Source: Candidatus Babeliales bacterium
Lineage (GTDB): Bacteria; Babelota; Babeliae; Babelales; Vermiphilaceae
Assembly (NCBI GenBank): GCA_020050795.1
Contig: JAGVKD010000021.1
Location: forward strand, 1-64,000
Length of the DNA: 64,000 nucleotides
Direction: 5' to 3'
Shown: in pieces, positions 24,981 through 33,136 of the stretch
How positions within the stretch are numbered: position 1 is the stretch's first letter
Layout of the letters: each line of letters opens with the position of its first letter
Program-made: the position numbers and the translations under genes
Notes under the pieces: generated by a model
Seen by the model: the letters and a program-made list of their open reading frames with translations, nothing else
The model's database searches: none
What the model was told of the DNA's origin: nothing

Positions 24981-25856
24981 ATGAAAAAACTATGTATAGC
25001 CGTCTTGCTGTTCTCTAGGATCAATGCAATGCAGCGTGTGGGGACTACAAGCAGGGCGGCAATCCAGGCTGGAAGAGCTATGCCACAAATGCTCAGTACT
25101 GCATCGCACAAGCCGCATACATTTGGTCCAAGAAGTCATCTTCAGAAACGAATGAACCAAGAAGAATATAGAATTATCCCGGGAGCAGATCTTCAGGGCG
25201 CTCATCTTGTCAAAGCAAATCTTGAGCATGCCGATCTGAGAGTGGCAAATCTGGTAGATGCTAATTTGTATGGGGCCAATCTTGTTGAAGCACAACTTAA
25301 TCAAGCAGATCTTACTCGTGCAGATCTTAGAGGTGCGCGTTTGATGAGGGCACACCTTTCGCATGCAACACTCACTAGTGCAAATTTTGAATTTGCTGAT
25401 TTGCAGCACGCAGACCTATCTGGGGCACATCTTTTTGGAGTTGATTTTGGCAATGCAAATCTTAAAAATGCAAACTTTAGATGGGCCGATTTGAGAGATG
25501 CAATGCTCGATGGTGCGAATCTTTCACAAGCAGATTTTCAAAATGCAAATCTGCAAGGCGCCCATCTGGTAGATAGCAATTGCAGCCATGCGAATTTTAG
25601 TAGGGCAAATCTGCAGGGAGTCGATTTTGATGGAGCAGATCTTTTAGGAGCAAAGTTCCATGGTACAGATTTGAGAGATGCAAAAAATCTTGATAAAGCA
25701 AAGAATGCAAATCTACGTGGCGCATTCTTTGGATATGCTCACGTGGTGAAAAAAACTTTTAACGAAAATAGAAAAGCGATTGCGGCGAATATACCGCAAG
25801 GTATCGGCGCATCTTGGTGGCAGAGATTTAAGAATTATCTTGGTTTTGCGCAGTAA
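24981..25856 (+). CDS. Exported pentapeptide-repeat protein
   Basis: A 291-residue protein with an N-terminal export signal (residues 1-17). From about residue 68 to 250 it consists of some 35 consecutive A(D/N)LxX pentapeptides (for example ADLQGAHLVKANLEHADLR), which fold as a right-handed quadrilateral beta-helix. Cytoplasmic relatives mimic DNA and bind gyrase, but an exported version more likely acts in binding at the periplasm or surface. A Gly-rich Trp-containing tail (GIGASWWQRFKNYLGFAQ) may be a membrane-contact segment. AAAGG lies upstream. Its last 29 nt overlap the convergent permease gene. Two other pentapeptide proteins are encoded at 34102 and 34677. Confidence 0.88.
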   Translation: MKKLCIAVLLFSRINAMQRVGTTSRAAIQAGRAMPQMLSTASHKPHTFGPRSHLQKRMNQEEYRIIPGADLQGAHLVKANLEHADLRVANLVDANLYGANLVEAQLNQADLTRADLRGARLMRAHLSHATLTSANFEFADLQHADLSGAHLFGVDFGNANLKNANFRWADLRDAMLDGANLSQADFQNANLQGAHLVDSNCSHANFSRANLQGVDFDGADLLGAKFHGTDLRDAKNLDKAKNANLRGAFFGYAHVVKKTFNENRKAIAANIPQGIGASWWQRFKNYLGFAQ

Positions 25857-27123
25857 TAAAATACATTGTTGCACCGGTGATCAGCAGCAGGAAGAATGCT
25901 ACCAGAGCATAGCTGCTTGCGATGAGCAATCCGCGGATACACATGCCCATCAGGAGCACAGCACTGCCAAGGCCTAGAATCGGCACAGCCCAGCTGACTG
26001 CTAAATTTGGATTATTTCGTTTTGCATAGATCAATGAAAGCACACACATGAAATAGGCGAATACTACGCCCAGTCCACTAATTTGTTGCAGCAAAACTCT
26101 TTCGCCGCCAGTGACGGCCAAATACATCAAACAAAGTATCAATTCTGTCAGAACGCATAGCCACGGAATATCTTGCTTATTCAGTTTCGCAAAGGCAGAT
26201 GAACCGATGAGATGTTTGTGTTCTGCAAGTGCGTATAAGTTCCAGCTGTTGCTAAACAAAATTCCATAGGCGCCGCCAAGAGCTGATGAAGCAATAGCAA
26301 GATGCAAAAAGGTGTGCCAAGTTGCGGCATTCATTCCAGCCGCTGAAAGAAGTGCTGGGAATGCACAAAGATATGTTTGTGATTCACTCAATGCGTTGCC
26401 CAATGCGCCATAAAATGCAAATTGATAGAGCGCTAAAATTGCCACAACAATCCCATAGGAAATAAAAATTACGAGCGGTGCATTTTTTTCCGGATCTTTA
26501 ATTCTGCTGCTCAAAGAAACGGCCGCTTCAAATCCAATGCATGCATAGAGCACTAATGGCATCATCGAAGGAATGCCACTCCAGATGGCATATTCGCTGG
26601 TCAGATACGTTCCATTGAATAGCCAAAGACCGACTAATATTGCAAACAAAATGGGAATAGTTTTGAGTGTGATGAATACTGCTTGAACGGTACTTCCTGT
26701 GCGCATATTGCGCATATTCATCAGAGTGAAAAATATAAGAATTGCGCTATCGAGCAGCAGGGGATTGATGATTGCCAGTGCGGGAATAATTGTTTGCATG
26801 AGCAGAACACTTGCATGAGTGATCAATGTGGCAGATGCCAATTTTGCGACAAAAAAAGTCCATGAGCTTAAAAATCCAGCCAAAGGACTTATTTCTTTTT
26901 GTGCGAAAGTGTAGAACCCACCGCCTGGATGCAAGCGCAGCAAATGGCTAATCGAGAGAATGAGTGGCAACATTAAAACGCCAACAATCAGATAACCTAA
27001 AAAACCAAGTGCGCCAGCGCGTGTTGCCAGTGCCGTGGTGTTAATAAAAATACCTGTGCCAAGCATGATATTCACGTTAATCATGATAGCAGCAGGTAAG
27101 GATAATTTTTGTTTATGGATCAT
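25828..27123 (-). CDS. APC-superfamily amino acid permease
   Basis: A 431-residue membrane protein with about twelve hydrophobic helices and APC hallmarks: the first-helix unwound glycine motif NIMLGTGIFI, HPGGGFYTFAQKEISPLAGFLSSW (helices 2-3), and LYACIGFEAAVSLSSRIKDPEKNAP (helix 6 and following loop). It should import amino acids or polyamines, probably from the host cell. The ATG at 27123 opens directly on the first helix; a TTG nine codons upstream is possible. No Shine-Dalgarno is seen at either. The 3' end overlaps the convergent pentapeptide gene by 29 nt, so expression of the two may interfere. Confidence 0.92.
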   Translation of the reverse strand: MIHKQKLSLPAAIMINVNIMLGTGIFINTTALATRAGALGFLGYLIVGVLMLPLILSISHLLRLHPGGGFYTFAQKEISPLAGFLSSWTFFVAKLASATLITHASVLLMQTIIPALAIINPLLLDSAILIFFTLMNMRNMRTGSTVQAVFITLKTIPILFAILVGLWLFNGTYLTSEYAIWSGIPSMMPLVLYACIGFEAAVSLSSRIKDPEKNAPLVIFISYGIVVAILALYQFAFYGALGNALSESQTYLCAFPALLSAAGMNAATWHTFLHLAIASSALGGAYGILFSNSWNLYALAEHKHLIGSSAFAKLNKQDIPWLCVLTELILCLMYLAVTGGERVLLQQISGLGVVFAYFMCVLSLIYAKRNNPNLAVSWAVPILGLGSAVLLMGMCIRGLLIASSYALVAFFLLLITGATMYFITAQNQDNS

Positions 27124-27221
27124 AAAAACTTTCAGTGAAAAAACTTTCAAAGGATGATTTTTATTTTAGTGTAGAAAGGTTTTGTGGTTGCGGCAAATTA
27201 CGATGCGCATAATTCGCGAGA

Positions 27222-28352
27222 TTATGCTTGTACGGTTTTTTCTGCCTGGCTAATTGTATTACCCAATTGAAGGATAATTTTTCTGTTCTTTTTACCGAGA
27301 CCCTCTTCTAGTGGAGCCTCTGCCGCTATTTTTTTCCAAATCGGTATCATAGCTTCTTCACAACGGCTTCGCTTGTAGAGATCAAGCAATTCTGGTGATG
27401 GCTTTGCACTTTTGCATGCAGTGGCGACCGCTTTACATCCTGCCGAATAATCTTTTTTGAAAAAATGGGCTGCAGCAGCATACATCTGTCCAGAAGGATC
27501 ATCGCGTAATGGGCGCACCATTTTTATCGTTTCATCAAAATCATCGCTGAGATTGCTCAGCTCGGCAGATAGTAATGTGTGATAACGAAAGTGATCATTA
27601 GATCCTTGTTTGACCATAATTTGGGCTAAATTGTGTTTCGCCTCATGGCACAGGGCAGCACGCTTTGATGTTTTTTCATGAGCGACACCCAAGAGTGCAT
27701 AGACAAATGCATGGCGTACTTCGTTTGTTGGATGAATATCCACAACCGCACGCAGATGTGGCACTGCTTGTGCGAGTGATGTTGATTGGGAAGCAAGCGT
27801 ACCGTGCACTTCATGCAGTTTTTCCATATTTTTTTGATGCTTGATGCGCGCTGCTTCTTTTGCAGGTAGTTCTTTGAAAAATTGACGACATTCATTAAGA
27901 GCGGCCAACTGTTCGTGCACCGGAATTGATTCAAGTGATTCTTGATTTTTTATTACAGCATCAAAATAAAAAGAGGTAATGTCGGTATACAATATGCGAG
28001 GAGATGTTGTCAGTCTCAGATTGAGAGCTGATTTTCGCGATTGGCTATCGAAGGCTGCGGCTTCTCGTACTTTTTGCGCTAACTCGGAATATCTCTGTTC
28101 TATTTTAGGACCGAAAAAACGAGCGCATGCCTGATCTTTGGGATCAGTAATGTGATCAGGAGTTAGTTGGCTCAGTACTTTGATTTGGTCAGCATATTCA
28201 CTTGGATTTGAATCTTTTTTCAATCCAAAGGTAAGCAATGAATGAAATGAGGGACGCGTCGCTTTTTTGGTTGCGACATCCATTAATTGCATCGTGTATG
28301 TTGCGTTAAAAGAACATACGGCGGCCATAGCAATGGCAAGTCTCAAATTCAT
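27222..28352 (-). CDS. Exported helical-repeat protein
   Basis: A 376-residue protein with signal peptide (residues 1-20, ending YTM). The mature part is wholly alpha-helical with spaced Ala/Leu pairs resembling TPR or Sel1-type helical hairpins (HLRAVVDIHPTNEVRHAFVYALLGVAHE, YAAAAHFFKKDYSAGCKAVATACK), though no clean repeat consensus emerges. GGGGGGAAG precedes the ATG. It ends with a Lys-rich segment. Such repeats typically mediate protein binding in the periplasm. Family unknown. Confidence 0.72.
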   Translation of the reverse strand: MNLRLAIAMAAVCSFNATYTMQLMDVATKKATRPSFHSLLTFGLKKDSNPSEYADQIKVLSQLTPDHITDPKDQACARFFGPKIEQRYSELAQKVREAAAFDSQSRKSALNLRLTTSPRILYTDITSFYFDAVIKNQESLESIPVHEQLAALNECRQFFKELPAKEAARIKHQKNMEKLHEVHGTLASQSTSLAQAVPHLRAVVDIHPTNEVRHAFVYALLGVAHEKTSKRAALCHEAKHNLAQIMVKQGSNDHFRYHTLLSAELSNLSDDFDETIKMVRPLRDDPSGQMYAAAAHFFKKDYSAGCKAVATACKSAKPSPELLDLYKRSRCEEAMIPIWKKIAAEAPLEEGLGKKNRKIILQLGNTISQAEKTVQA

Positions 28353-28465
28353 TCTTCCCCCCTAGGAATATGAAATAAACTCCATTTTTACACTTTCCAG
28401 TGTTGCAAAATTGGCCAGGTTGTCAATCGCCCCTCTTGTTACAATGGGCTTTCCAGGCCGTCCCT

Positions 28466-28494
28466 TTGACACTGTTTTCTATTTGAAATAAGCT
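28466..28494 (+). promoter_or_regulatory. Promoter of the TTGA-N16/17-TAAGCT type
   Basis: TTGACA, 17-nt spacer with TTTTCTATTTG, TAAGCT, then GGAAGTGGGTA. The -10 lies 46 nt upstream of the first ATG at 28535, the same distance as at 29350 and 29805. Confidence 0.7.
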
Positions 28495-28534
28495 GGAAGT
28501 GGGTAGAAATAATGTTTTTGAGCGCTAAAAGGTT

Positions 28535-29236
28535 ATGATGAAAAAACTATTTTTGTTTCTAGGTTTAGCTCTGGGTATTAACCAGACAACTCAGCCGCTT
28601 TCACTTTCGAATGCACGCATTTTTGCTGGTGTTATAGGCGTTGGTGCTGCTTCAGGGGCTTTTTATATTGCGGCATCTGAGCAAGATTCTTGTGAAAAAA
28701 AATCTCTCTTTGAACAGTATCAATTCCCGGTGTTGTCAGCAGCAGCAAGTGGTCTTGTGGCAGCAGGATTGGGTTATTGGCTTTTGTATGGCTACACACC
28801 TGAATGGAAGTTTTCTGAACTCAAATCTGTTGTTACCACGATAGAAAATGATCCGATTGCAAAGCGGGATTTTACCAAAACTCCTGCAATTGATTTTATT
28901 CAGACGCAATGGGGACGGGTCACCTATTATCTCGTTAAAGCCAAACGTGCTGCATATCGTCTTGTTGATAGATGTGATTATGCATCGAGATTAACGCACA
29001 AGCTTGAGCAAGATTTGCCAGGCGGTGTGAGTGTGGATGAGGTAACCAAATTTGTACCAACCATTGATGCAGCAAAAGAAAATGCTCTGACTGTGGCAAA
29101 AGCAGCGTTGAATCATAAACACTATGCAACTCAAGAAGCTGCGCGCTTTGCAGCAAAACGAGTGGCAAAACAAGCATTGACAGTCAAGTTTGAGCATGAA
29201 TGTAAGCCAGGATTCTTCGTGGTTTTTAAACCGTAA
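28535..29236 (+). CDS. Exported/membrane protein
   Basis: A 233-residue protein beginning MMKK with a signal peptide (residues 2-22), a second hydrophobic segment (AGVIGVGAASGAFYIAA) and a third (VLSAAASGLVAAGLGYWLLY), then a long helical soluble part rich in Lys and Ala. The likely topology is a two- or three-helix membrane anchor with a C-terminal domain of about 140 residues. AAAGG lies just upstream. It is the first of five consecutive rightward exported genes that share a promoter type, and it is followed by a terminator. Function unknown. Confidence 0.72.
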   Translation: MMKKLFLFLGLALGINQTTQPLSLSNARIFAGVIGVGAASGAFYIAASEQDSCEKKSLFEQYQFPVLSAAASGLVAAGLGYWLLYGYTPEWKFSELKSVVTTIENDPIAKRDFTKTPAIDFIQTQWGRVTYYLVKAKRAAYRLVDRCDYASRLTHKLEQDLPGGVSVDEVTKFVPTIDAAKENALTVAKAALNHKHYATQEAARFAAKRVAKQALTVKFEHECKPGFFVVFKP

Positions 29237-29258
29237 AATAAATTTTTTGAAATGGTAG

Positions 29259-29284
29259 AGGGCTCATTCGGGAGCCTTTTCTTT
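29259..29284 (+). terminator. Terminator
   Basis: Stem GGCTC / GAGCC with loop ATTCGG followed by TTTTCTTT, directly after the gene ending at 29236. Confidence 0.7.
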
Positions 29285-29317
29285 AGTCCGCCGGAGCTCG
29301 ATAGAGCGAAGGAGGAT
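29277..29317. repeat. Dispersed imperfect palindrome, copy 1
   Basis: AGTCCGCCGGAGC, 6-nt spacer, GAGCGAAGGAGGAT forms an imperfect hairpin. The first 21 nt are identical to 30969-30989 and the AGGAGGAT half also recurs there. The two copies flank the four-gene C-x13-C cluster. Confidence 0.8.
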
Positions 29318-29327
29318 CGTTCAAGCC

Positions 29328-29355
29328 TAGATTTTTTTCTGACTTCCAATAAGCT
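29328..29355 (+). promoter_or_regulatory. Promoter with TAAGCT -10, weak -35
   Basis: TAGATT, 16-nt spacer, TAAGCT (29350-29355), 44 nt before the ATG at 29394. The -10 and its distance match the other promoters of this type; the -35 does not. Confidence 0.45.
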
Positions 29356-29393
29356 GAAAAGCCTAATGAATAACAACAACAAGGGGTCTTTTT

Positions 29394-29702
29394 ATGAAAA
29401 AATTTTTATTGAGTATGCTACTCATCCCAGCTTTGTGCTTTGCTAAAGCCACTCCAGAAGTGAGATTGGTTGATAGTGCACAGGCAGTCTTGGGTGAAAT
29501 GTTTGAAATGCTTGGTGATGATAAGCAAGGACAGCTAGAAAGACTGCGCGCTATAAAACGAATGTGCCAGAATGAATATTCGCAAGATAAAGATGCGCGG
29601 CGGGAATGTTTGTCATTTTTCATACTATGTTACCAAAGCAACAAATCTGAAAAAGCTATGATCGAGCTTTTTAAAGCCCATAATGATTTTATCAATTCAT
29701 AA
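29394..29702 (+). CDS. Small exported C-x13-C protein, four-copy family (member 1)
   Basis: A 102-residue protein with signal peptide (residues 1-17, ending CFA). The mature part has one Cys pair in the block CQNEYSQDKDARREC, that is Cys, 13 residues, Cys with a (D/N)ARR(D/E)C ending shared by the next two genes. It ends with AHNDFINS, matching YRNYINS and MTEFINS in members 2 and 3. AAGGGG is 7 nt upstream of the ATG. A conserved pair of Cys in an exported protein suggests a disulfide. No known family. Confidence 0.75.
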   Translation: MKKFLLSMLLIPALCFAKATPEVRLVDSAQAVLGEMFEMLGDDKQGQLERLRAIKRMCQNEYSQDKDARRECLSFFILCYQSNKSEKAMIELFKAHNDFINS

Positions 29703-29720
29703 AAAAATTTAGTTCAAAAA

Positions 29721-29747
29721 AGAGGGGACCTGAAAAGGCCCTTCTTT
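29721..29747 (+). terminator. Terminator
   Basis: AGAGGGG, bulged A, CC / GG, CCCTTCT with loop TGAAAA and a T-rich tail, following the gene ending at 29702. Confidence 0.75.
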
Positions 29748-29782
29748 ATTTGTTGGTAAAAAAGCGTATTCATTGGGGGTTC

Positions 29783-29810
29783 TTGAGCTTTTTCTCAATT
29801 TGAATAAGCT
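29783..29810 (+). promoter_or_regulatory. Promoter of the TTGA-N16/17-TAAGCT type
   Basis: TTGAGC, 16-nt spacer, TAAGCT followed by GGATGTGGGTA, nearly the same downstream sequence as at 28495 (GGAAGTGGGTA). Confidence 0.65.
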
Positions 29811-29848
29811 GGATGTGGGTAATAAATAACAATCAATTAGGGGTTTTT

Positions 29849-30157
29849 ATGAAAAGATTACTATTGGCAGCAAGTGTGTTTGCAGTTTCAGGAATAAGTG
29901 CTTCAAAGTCTCCAGAAGAAGAATTTATAGATAGCGTGCAGATAGGTAGAGAAATGCCTAATCAAGAGAAGCAAGAGTTTATAGAAAAGCTTCGTAAACT
30001 GAGACACTTTTGTCGAGATGAATATCCGAAAGATACAAATGCACGACGGGACTGTATGGAATTCTTTTCTAGTAGGGACTTAATCGAAACAGTGGAAAGT
30101 CATCCTTCTCAAGCCAGTAAGCTTTTTAAAGCTTATAGAAATTATATTAATTCATAA
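29849..30157 (+). CDS. Small exported C-x13-C protein, four-copy family (member 2)
   Basis: A 102-residue paralog with signal peptide KRLLLAASVFAVSGISAS. The family block reads CRDEYPKDTNARRDC, with 13 residues between the two Cys. The C-terminus is AYRNYINS. TTAGGGG lies 6 nt upstream of the ATG at 29849; an in-frame GTG twelve codons earlier would put the signal peptide internally and is rejected. Members 2, 3 and 4 follow one another at 11 and 30 nt and are one transcript. Function unknown. Confidence 0.75.
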   Translation: MKRLLLAASVFAVSGISASKSPEEEFIDSVQIGREMPNQEKQEFIEKLRKLRHFCRDEYPKDTNARRDCMEFFSSRDLIETVESHPSQASKLFKAYRNYINS

Positions 30158-30168
30158 GAAAGTTTTAC

Positions 30169-30552
30169 ATGAAAAAGTTACTACTCGCAGCAAGTTTTCT
30201 TGCAGTTTCCGGTATAAGTTCTGCGAATGTGCCAGCAGAAAAATCGTCAGCAAAAAAAGTGGCGACTCACTTAGCAGAAATTCTTAACTTAAACGATGCT
30301 GAGTGGCAACAGGCAGTAGATATGCTTATGGCTAAACAAAAAGAATGTCGTGAGGCTCATCCTGAGAAAGGATTTGCAAGACGAGAGTGTATGCAGACGT
30401 TTGGTGAGTTCGTGACGGCATATGTGAGTACGCAGAAACTGCTTCAAGTGACTGATCCTTCCAATCCACAAGCAAAGTTTATGGAAATGCAGATTCGAGA
30501 GTTTGTGCTTGGTTCTCTAGGAGCTCGGATGACAGAATTCATTAATTCGTAA
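30169..30552 (+). CDS. Small exported C-x13-C protein, four-copy family (member 3)
   Basis: A 127-residue paralog. The signal sequence KLLLAASFLAVSGISSANVP is almost the same as in members 2 and 4, and the Cys block is CREAHPEKGFARREC. It is longer than members 1 and 2 because of an extra helical stretch (LLQVTDPSNPQAKFMEM). The C-terminus is MTEFINS. The bases before the ATG, GAAAGTTTTAC, are identical to those before member 4 and lack a Shine-Dalgarno, evidence of recent duplication including the junction. Confidence 0.75.
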   Translation: MKKLLLAASFLAVSGISSANVPAEKSSAKKVATHLAEILNLNDAEWQQAVDMLMAKQKECREAHPEKGFARRECMQTFGEFVTAYVSTQKLLQVTDPSNPQAKFMEMQIREFVLGSLGARMTEFINS

Positions 30553-30582
30553 AGAAAAAAATAAACCAATAGAAAGTTTTAC

Positions 30583-30933
30583 ATGAAAAAGTTATTACTC
30601 GTAGCAAGCTTGCTTGCGATTTCCGGTATAAGTTCTGCGAATATACCAGCAGAAAAATCGCCAGCAGAAAAATTTGCTGATTGCACGGCAGAGATATTTG
30701 GATTTTCTGAAGTTGAGCGTCAAGAATTGAAAAAAAAGCTAGATTGGGTAAAGCAGGGGTGCGCTGAAGGAAATCCCAATCAAGGCGACCGTGATTTTTG
30801 CATGGCCTATTATGTGCAAGGGATGGTGAAGGCGGAACCAAAAATCGCGCGCTTTGAGAATGAGACAATGAAGCTGAAGCCGGCAGATCGGGAGCGTTTT
30901 CAGAGTGCTGGACTAGAATATATGTACAGATAA
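30583..30933 (+). CDS. Small exported C-x13-C protein, four-copy family (member 4, divergent)
   Basis: A 116-residue paralog. The signal and first mature residues (ISGISSANIPAEKSPAEKF) closely match member 3 (VSGISSANVPAEKSSAKKV). The Cys block is CAEGNPNQGDRDFC, one residue shorter and without the ARR. The C-terminus (LEYMYR) has also departed from the FINS ending. It therefore looks like the fastest-changing copy. A terminator and the second palindrome copy follow. Function unknown. Confidence 0.75.
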   Translation: MKKLLLVASLLAISGISSANIPAEKSPAEKFADCTAEIFGFSEVERQELKKKLDWVKQGCAEGNPNQGDRDFCMAYYVQGMVKAEPKIARFENETMKLKPADRERFQSAGLEYMYR

Positions 30934-30947
30934 ATCAGATCAAAATT

Positions 30948-30974
30948 AAGGGACCCGAAAAGGTCCCTTTTTCT
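30948..30974 (+). terminator. Terminator
   Basis: Stem AAGGGACC / GGTCCCTT with loop CGAAAA, followed by TTTCTTT. Confidence 0.92.
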
Positions 30975-31006
30975 TTAGTCCGCCGGAGCCTAGTGCGTAG
31001 GAGGAT
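30969..31006. repeat. Dispersed imperfect palindrome, copy 2
   Basis: Shares 21 identical nt with 29277-29297, including AGTCCGCCGGAGC, and then GCGTAGGAGGAT. As with copy 1 it directly follows a terminator T-run. Confidence 0.8.
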
Positions 31007-31042
31007 TGTCTGTCTATTCTTGCCTCTTACGGGGCCCCCACA

Positions 31043-31822
31043 TTAGTGGGGATTAGGTATTGCCCAACCAAGATAGAGGGCGATTGAACCTGCGATGGCC
31101 GCATTGAGGCTTTCGGTCCCACCTGGCATCGGCAGGGTTATGGCAAATTCGCATTGTGCGCGCCACTCCTCAGGCAATCCATGTGCCTCATTTCCAACTA
31201 CGAGCAACGTGTCGCTCAGGGCAAATTTTGATGGATTTTGACCCCCTGATACCACCATGGCTGCCAGGGCAATCGACCGCTTCATGATTAAAAGCTCATT
31301 CCAGCTCAGAGTGTAGAGCTGCACTTTGGCGATAGTGCCTGAACTTGCTTGGACCACTTTCGGGCTCCAAGGATCGCAACCTTCCACCACCACAACCGTT
31401 TCAGCATTCATGGCTGCTGCGCTGCGAATCAGCGTTCCCATGTTTCCCGGATCGGAAATTTGGGCCAGAACAATGCCGGGCGAGAGTGGATCAAGTGGCT
31501 CATCGGGGATAGGAAAAACGCCCAACACGCCGCTTGGCGATTCGGCACAACTGAGGGATTTGAGCAGTTCCTGTGTGACCAGATGGATTCGTTCTTTTTC
31601 CACATGGTATTCTGCCCACGATTTTCCATTGCTCAGATTATTATTTTTGAGAAAATCTTCGGTGATGAAAAGCATGTCAGGATAGAGATTATTCAAGAGC
31701 AATGTGGTGCACACTCGTTTACCTTCAGCAATGAACTGATGGTGGGCTGTGCGGCCCTTTTTGGCATGCAATTGTTTCACATGTTTGATGAGCGGATTAT
31801 TTGGCGATGTGATGATATTCAT
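31043..31822 (-). CDS. SpoU/TrmH-family RNA 2'-O-methyltransferase
   Basis: A 259-residue SPOUT methyltransferase with an N-terminal RNA-binding subdomain (NNPLIKHVKQLHAKKGR, FIAEGKRVC) and the three knot motifs: ISDPGNMGTLIRSAAAM, VVGNEAHGLPEEW and LPMPGGTESLNAAIAGSIALY. It methylates a ribose 2'-OH in rRNA or tRNA using SAM; the exact site cannot be told. The ATG at 31822 fits the family N-terminus (MNIITSPNNPLIKH); the frame extends 27 codons upstream. A short hairpin with CCCCCAC/GTGGGG overlaps the stop codon. Confidence 0.95.
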   Translation of the reverse strand: MNIITSPNNPLIKHVKQLHAKKGRTAHHQFIAEGKRVCTTLLLNNLYPDMLFITEDFLKNNNLSNGKSWAEYHVEKERIHLVTQELLKSLSCAESPSGVLGVFPIPDEPLDPLSPGIVLAQISDPGNMGTLIRSAAAMNAETVVVVEGCDPWSPKVVQASSGTIAKVQLYTLSWNELLIMKRSIALAAMVVSGGQNPSKFALSDTLLVVGNEAHGLPEEWRAQCEFAITLPMPGGTESLNAAIAGSIALYLGWAIPNPH

Positions 31823-31996
31823 AAGCAACTCTGTTTGATTTTCAATTAATTTATTTTGAGTTGTTCGATATCCCTCGATACATTTTTGCAGACGCAAAAA
31901 CACTCGGGACGAACGGGTAGTAAAAATTTATCTGAAATAGGAAAAAAGGACATCTTCATGCAGCAATATTGTTATGGGGTCCCCATTCATGGGGAT

Positions 31997-33136
31997 TTAT
32001 ATCTCATCATTGAGAATTCTTTGCCGATAGTTCGCCATAAGCTGAACCATGAAGTGAAGATTGTGAATGGTTGCCAATATATGGCCAGTCACTTCTTTTG
32101 CTTTGAACAAATGGTGCAAGTAGGCGCGGCTATAGCGAGAGCATACACTGCAGCTGCACTGCGGATCAATCGGTCCAAAATCGGTACGATTGCTGCTGTT
32201 TAAAATTTTTACATCACCCTGAGTCGTGAACAGGAGCCCATGGCGTGCACAGCGGGTCGGGTGAGAACTATCAAAGGTATCAACACCCAGTGTGATGCAT
32301 GGTTCAAGCGAGGCAAGATCGGCAATGCCAAGCAGATGGTTTGGCGCCTCAGTTGGAATACGTGGCATGAGCAGCGTGAGCATTTCGATCATCTGTTCTT
32401 TTGTTTTGCCAAGCGATCCACCGATAGCAAAGCCATCGAAAGGCAAATTGGTCAAAAACTCTGCACTTTCTTTGCGCATTTCAGGATCGATGCCACCATG
32501 GATCACAGCATACATTGCCTGATTTTGTGGATTGGCCAAATGGGCATCAAGAGATCGTTTTTCCCAGCGATGGGTGCGATCGAGTGAATTTTTTAATTTT
32601 TGTGCGCTGATATGGTAGGGCGGTAGTTCATCGAAAGGGATGATAATATCGGCGCCTAAATCTTTTTGAGCAGCAACGGAGGTTTCTGGTGTGAGAAGCA
32701 CTTTTGCGCCATCACGATAGGAACGGAAAAGAACGCCATCTTCAGAAATATTGAGCACGGCATTATTGGCCGTTTTTTGTCCGCGGCTTTTGAGTTCATC
32801 TTTGACGGTACCATATGCCAAACTAAAAACCTGAAACCCACCAGAATCGGTGATGATTGGTGTGGTGCGGTTCATGAATTTGTGCAGGCCGCCCGCCTCC
32901 TTGATCGTTTGCGTTCCTGGTTGCAGCATGAGGTGGTAGGTGTTGCAAAACATCAATTGCAGGCCAACATCGTGAGCAAGGGCGCTATCGACAGCTTTCA
33001 TGGTCGCATTGGTACCGACACCCACGAAATTGGGCGTGTCGATGATGCCATGGGGCGTGTGGATCCTGCCAACGCGTGCACGGGATTTTTTAGATGTATG
33101 AATCAGTTCAAAATGAAATGGTTTTTTTAGAGTCAT
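31997..33136 (-). CDS. tgt: tRNA-guanine transglycosylase Tgt
   Basis: A 379-residue enzyme that exchanges G34 for a 7-deazaguanine precursor in tRNAs of the queuosine pathway. Visible are VGVGTNATMKAVD, NTYHLMLQPG, the catalytic-loop Asp97 in ITDSGGFQVFSL, GIADLASLEPCITLGVDTFD-SSHPTR(C)ARHG, and the zinc site Cys327, Cys329, Cys332 and His358 with the family's exact spacing. The ATG at 33136 gives the normal length; an alternative ATG at 33166 would add 10 residues. The start codon lies inside a 12-bp inverted repeat. A queuosine-precursor carrier is encoded 4 kb away. Confidence 0.97.
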   Translation of the reverse strand: MTLKKPFHFELIHTSKKSRARVGRIHTPHGIIDTPNFVGVGTNATMKAVDSALAHDVGLQLMFCNTYHLMLQPGTQTIKEAGGLHKFMNRTTPIITDSGGFQVFSLAYGTVKDELKSRGQKTANNAVLNISEDGVLFRSYRDGAKVLLTPETSVAAQKDLGADIIIPFDELPPYHISAQKLKNSLDRTHRWEKRSLDAHLANPQNQAMYAVIHGGIDPEMRKESAEFLTNLPFDGFAIGGSLGKTKEQMIEMLTLLMPRIPTEAPNHLLGIADLASLEPCITLGVDTFDSSHPTRCARHGLLFTTQGDVKILNSSNRTDFGPIDPQCSCSVCSRYSRAYLHHLFKAKEVTGHILATIHNLHFMVQLMANYRQRILNDEI

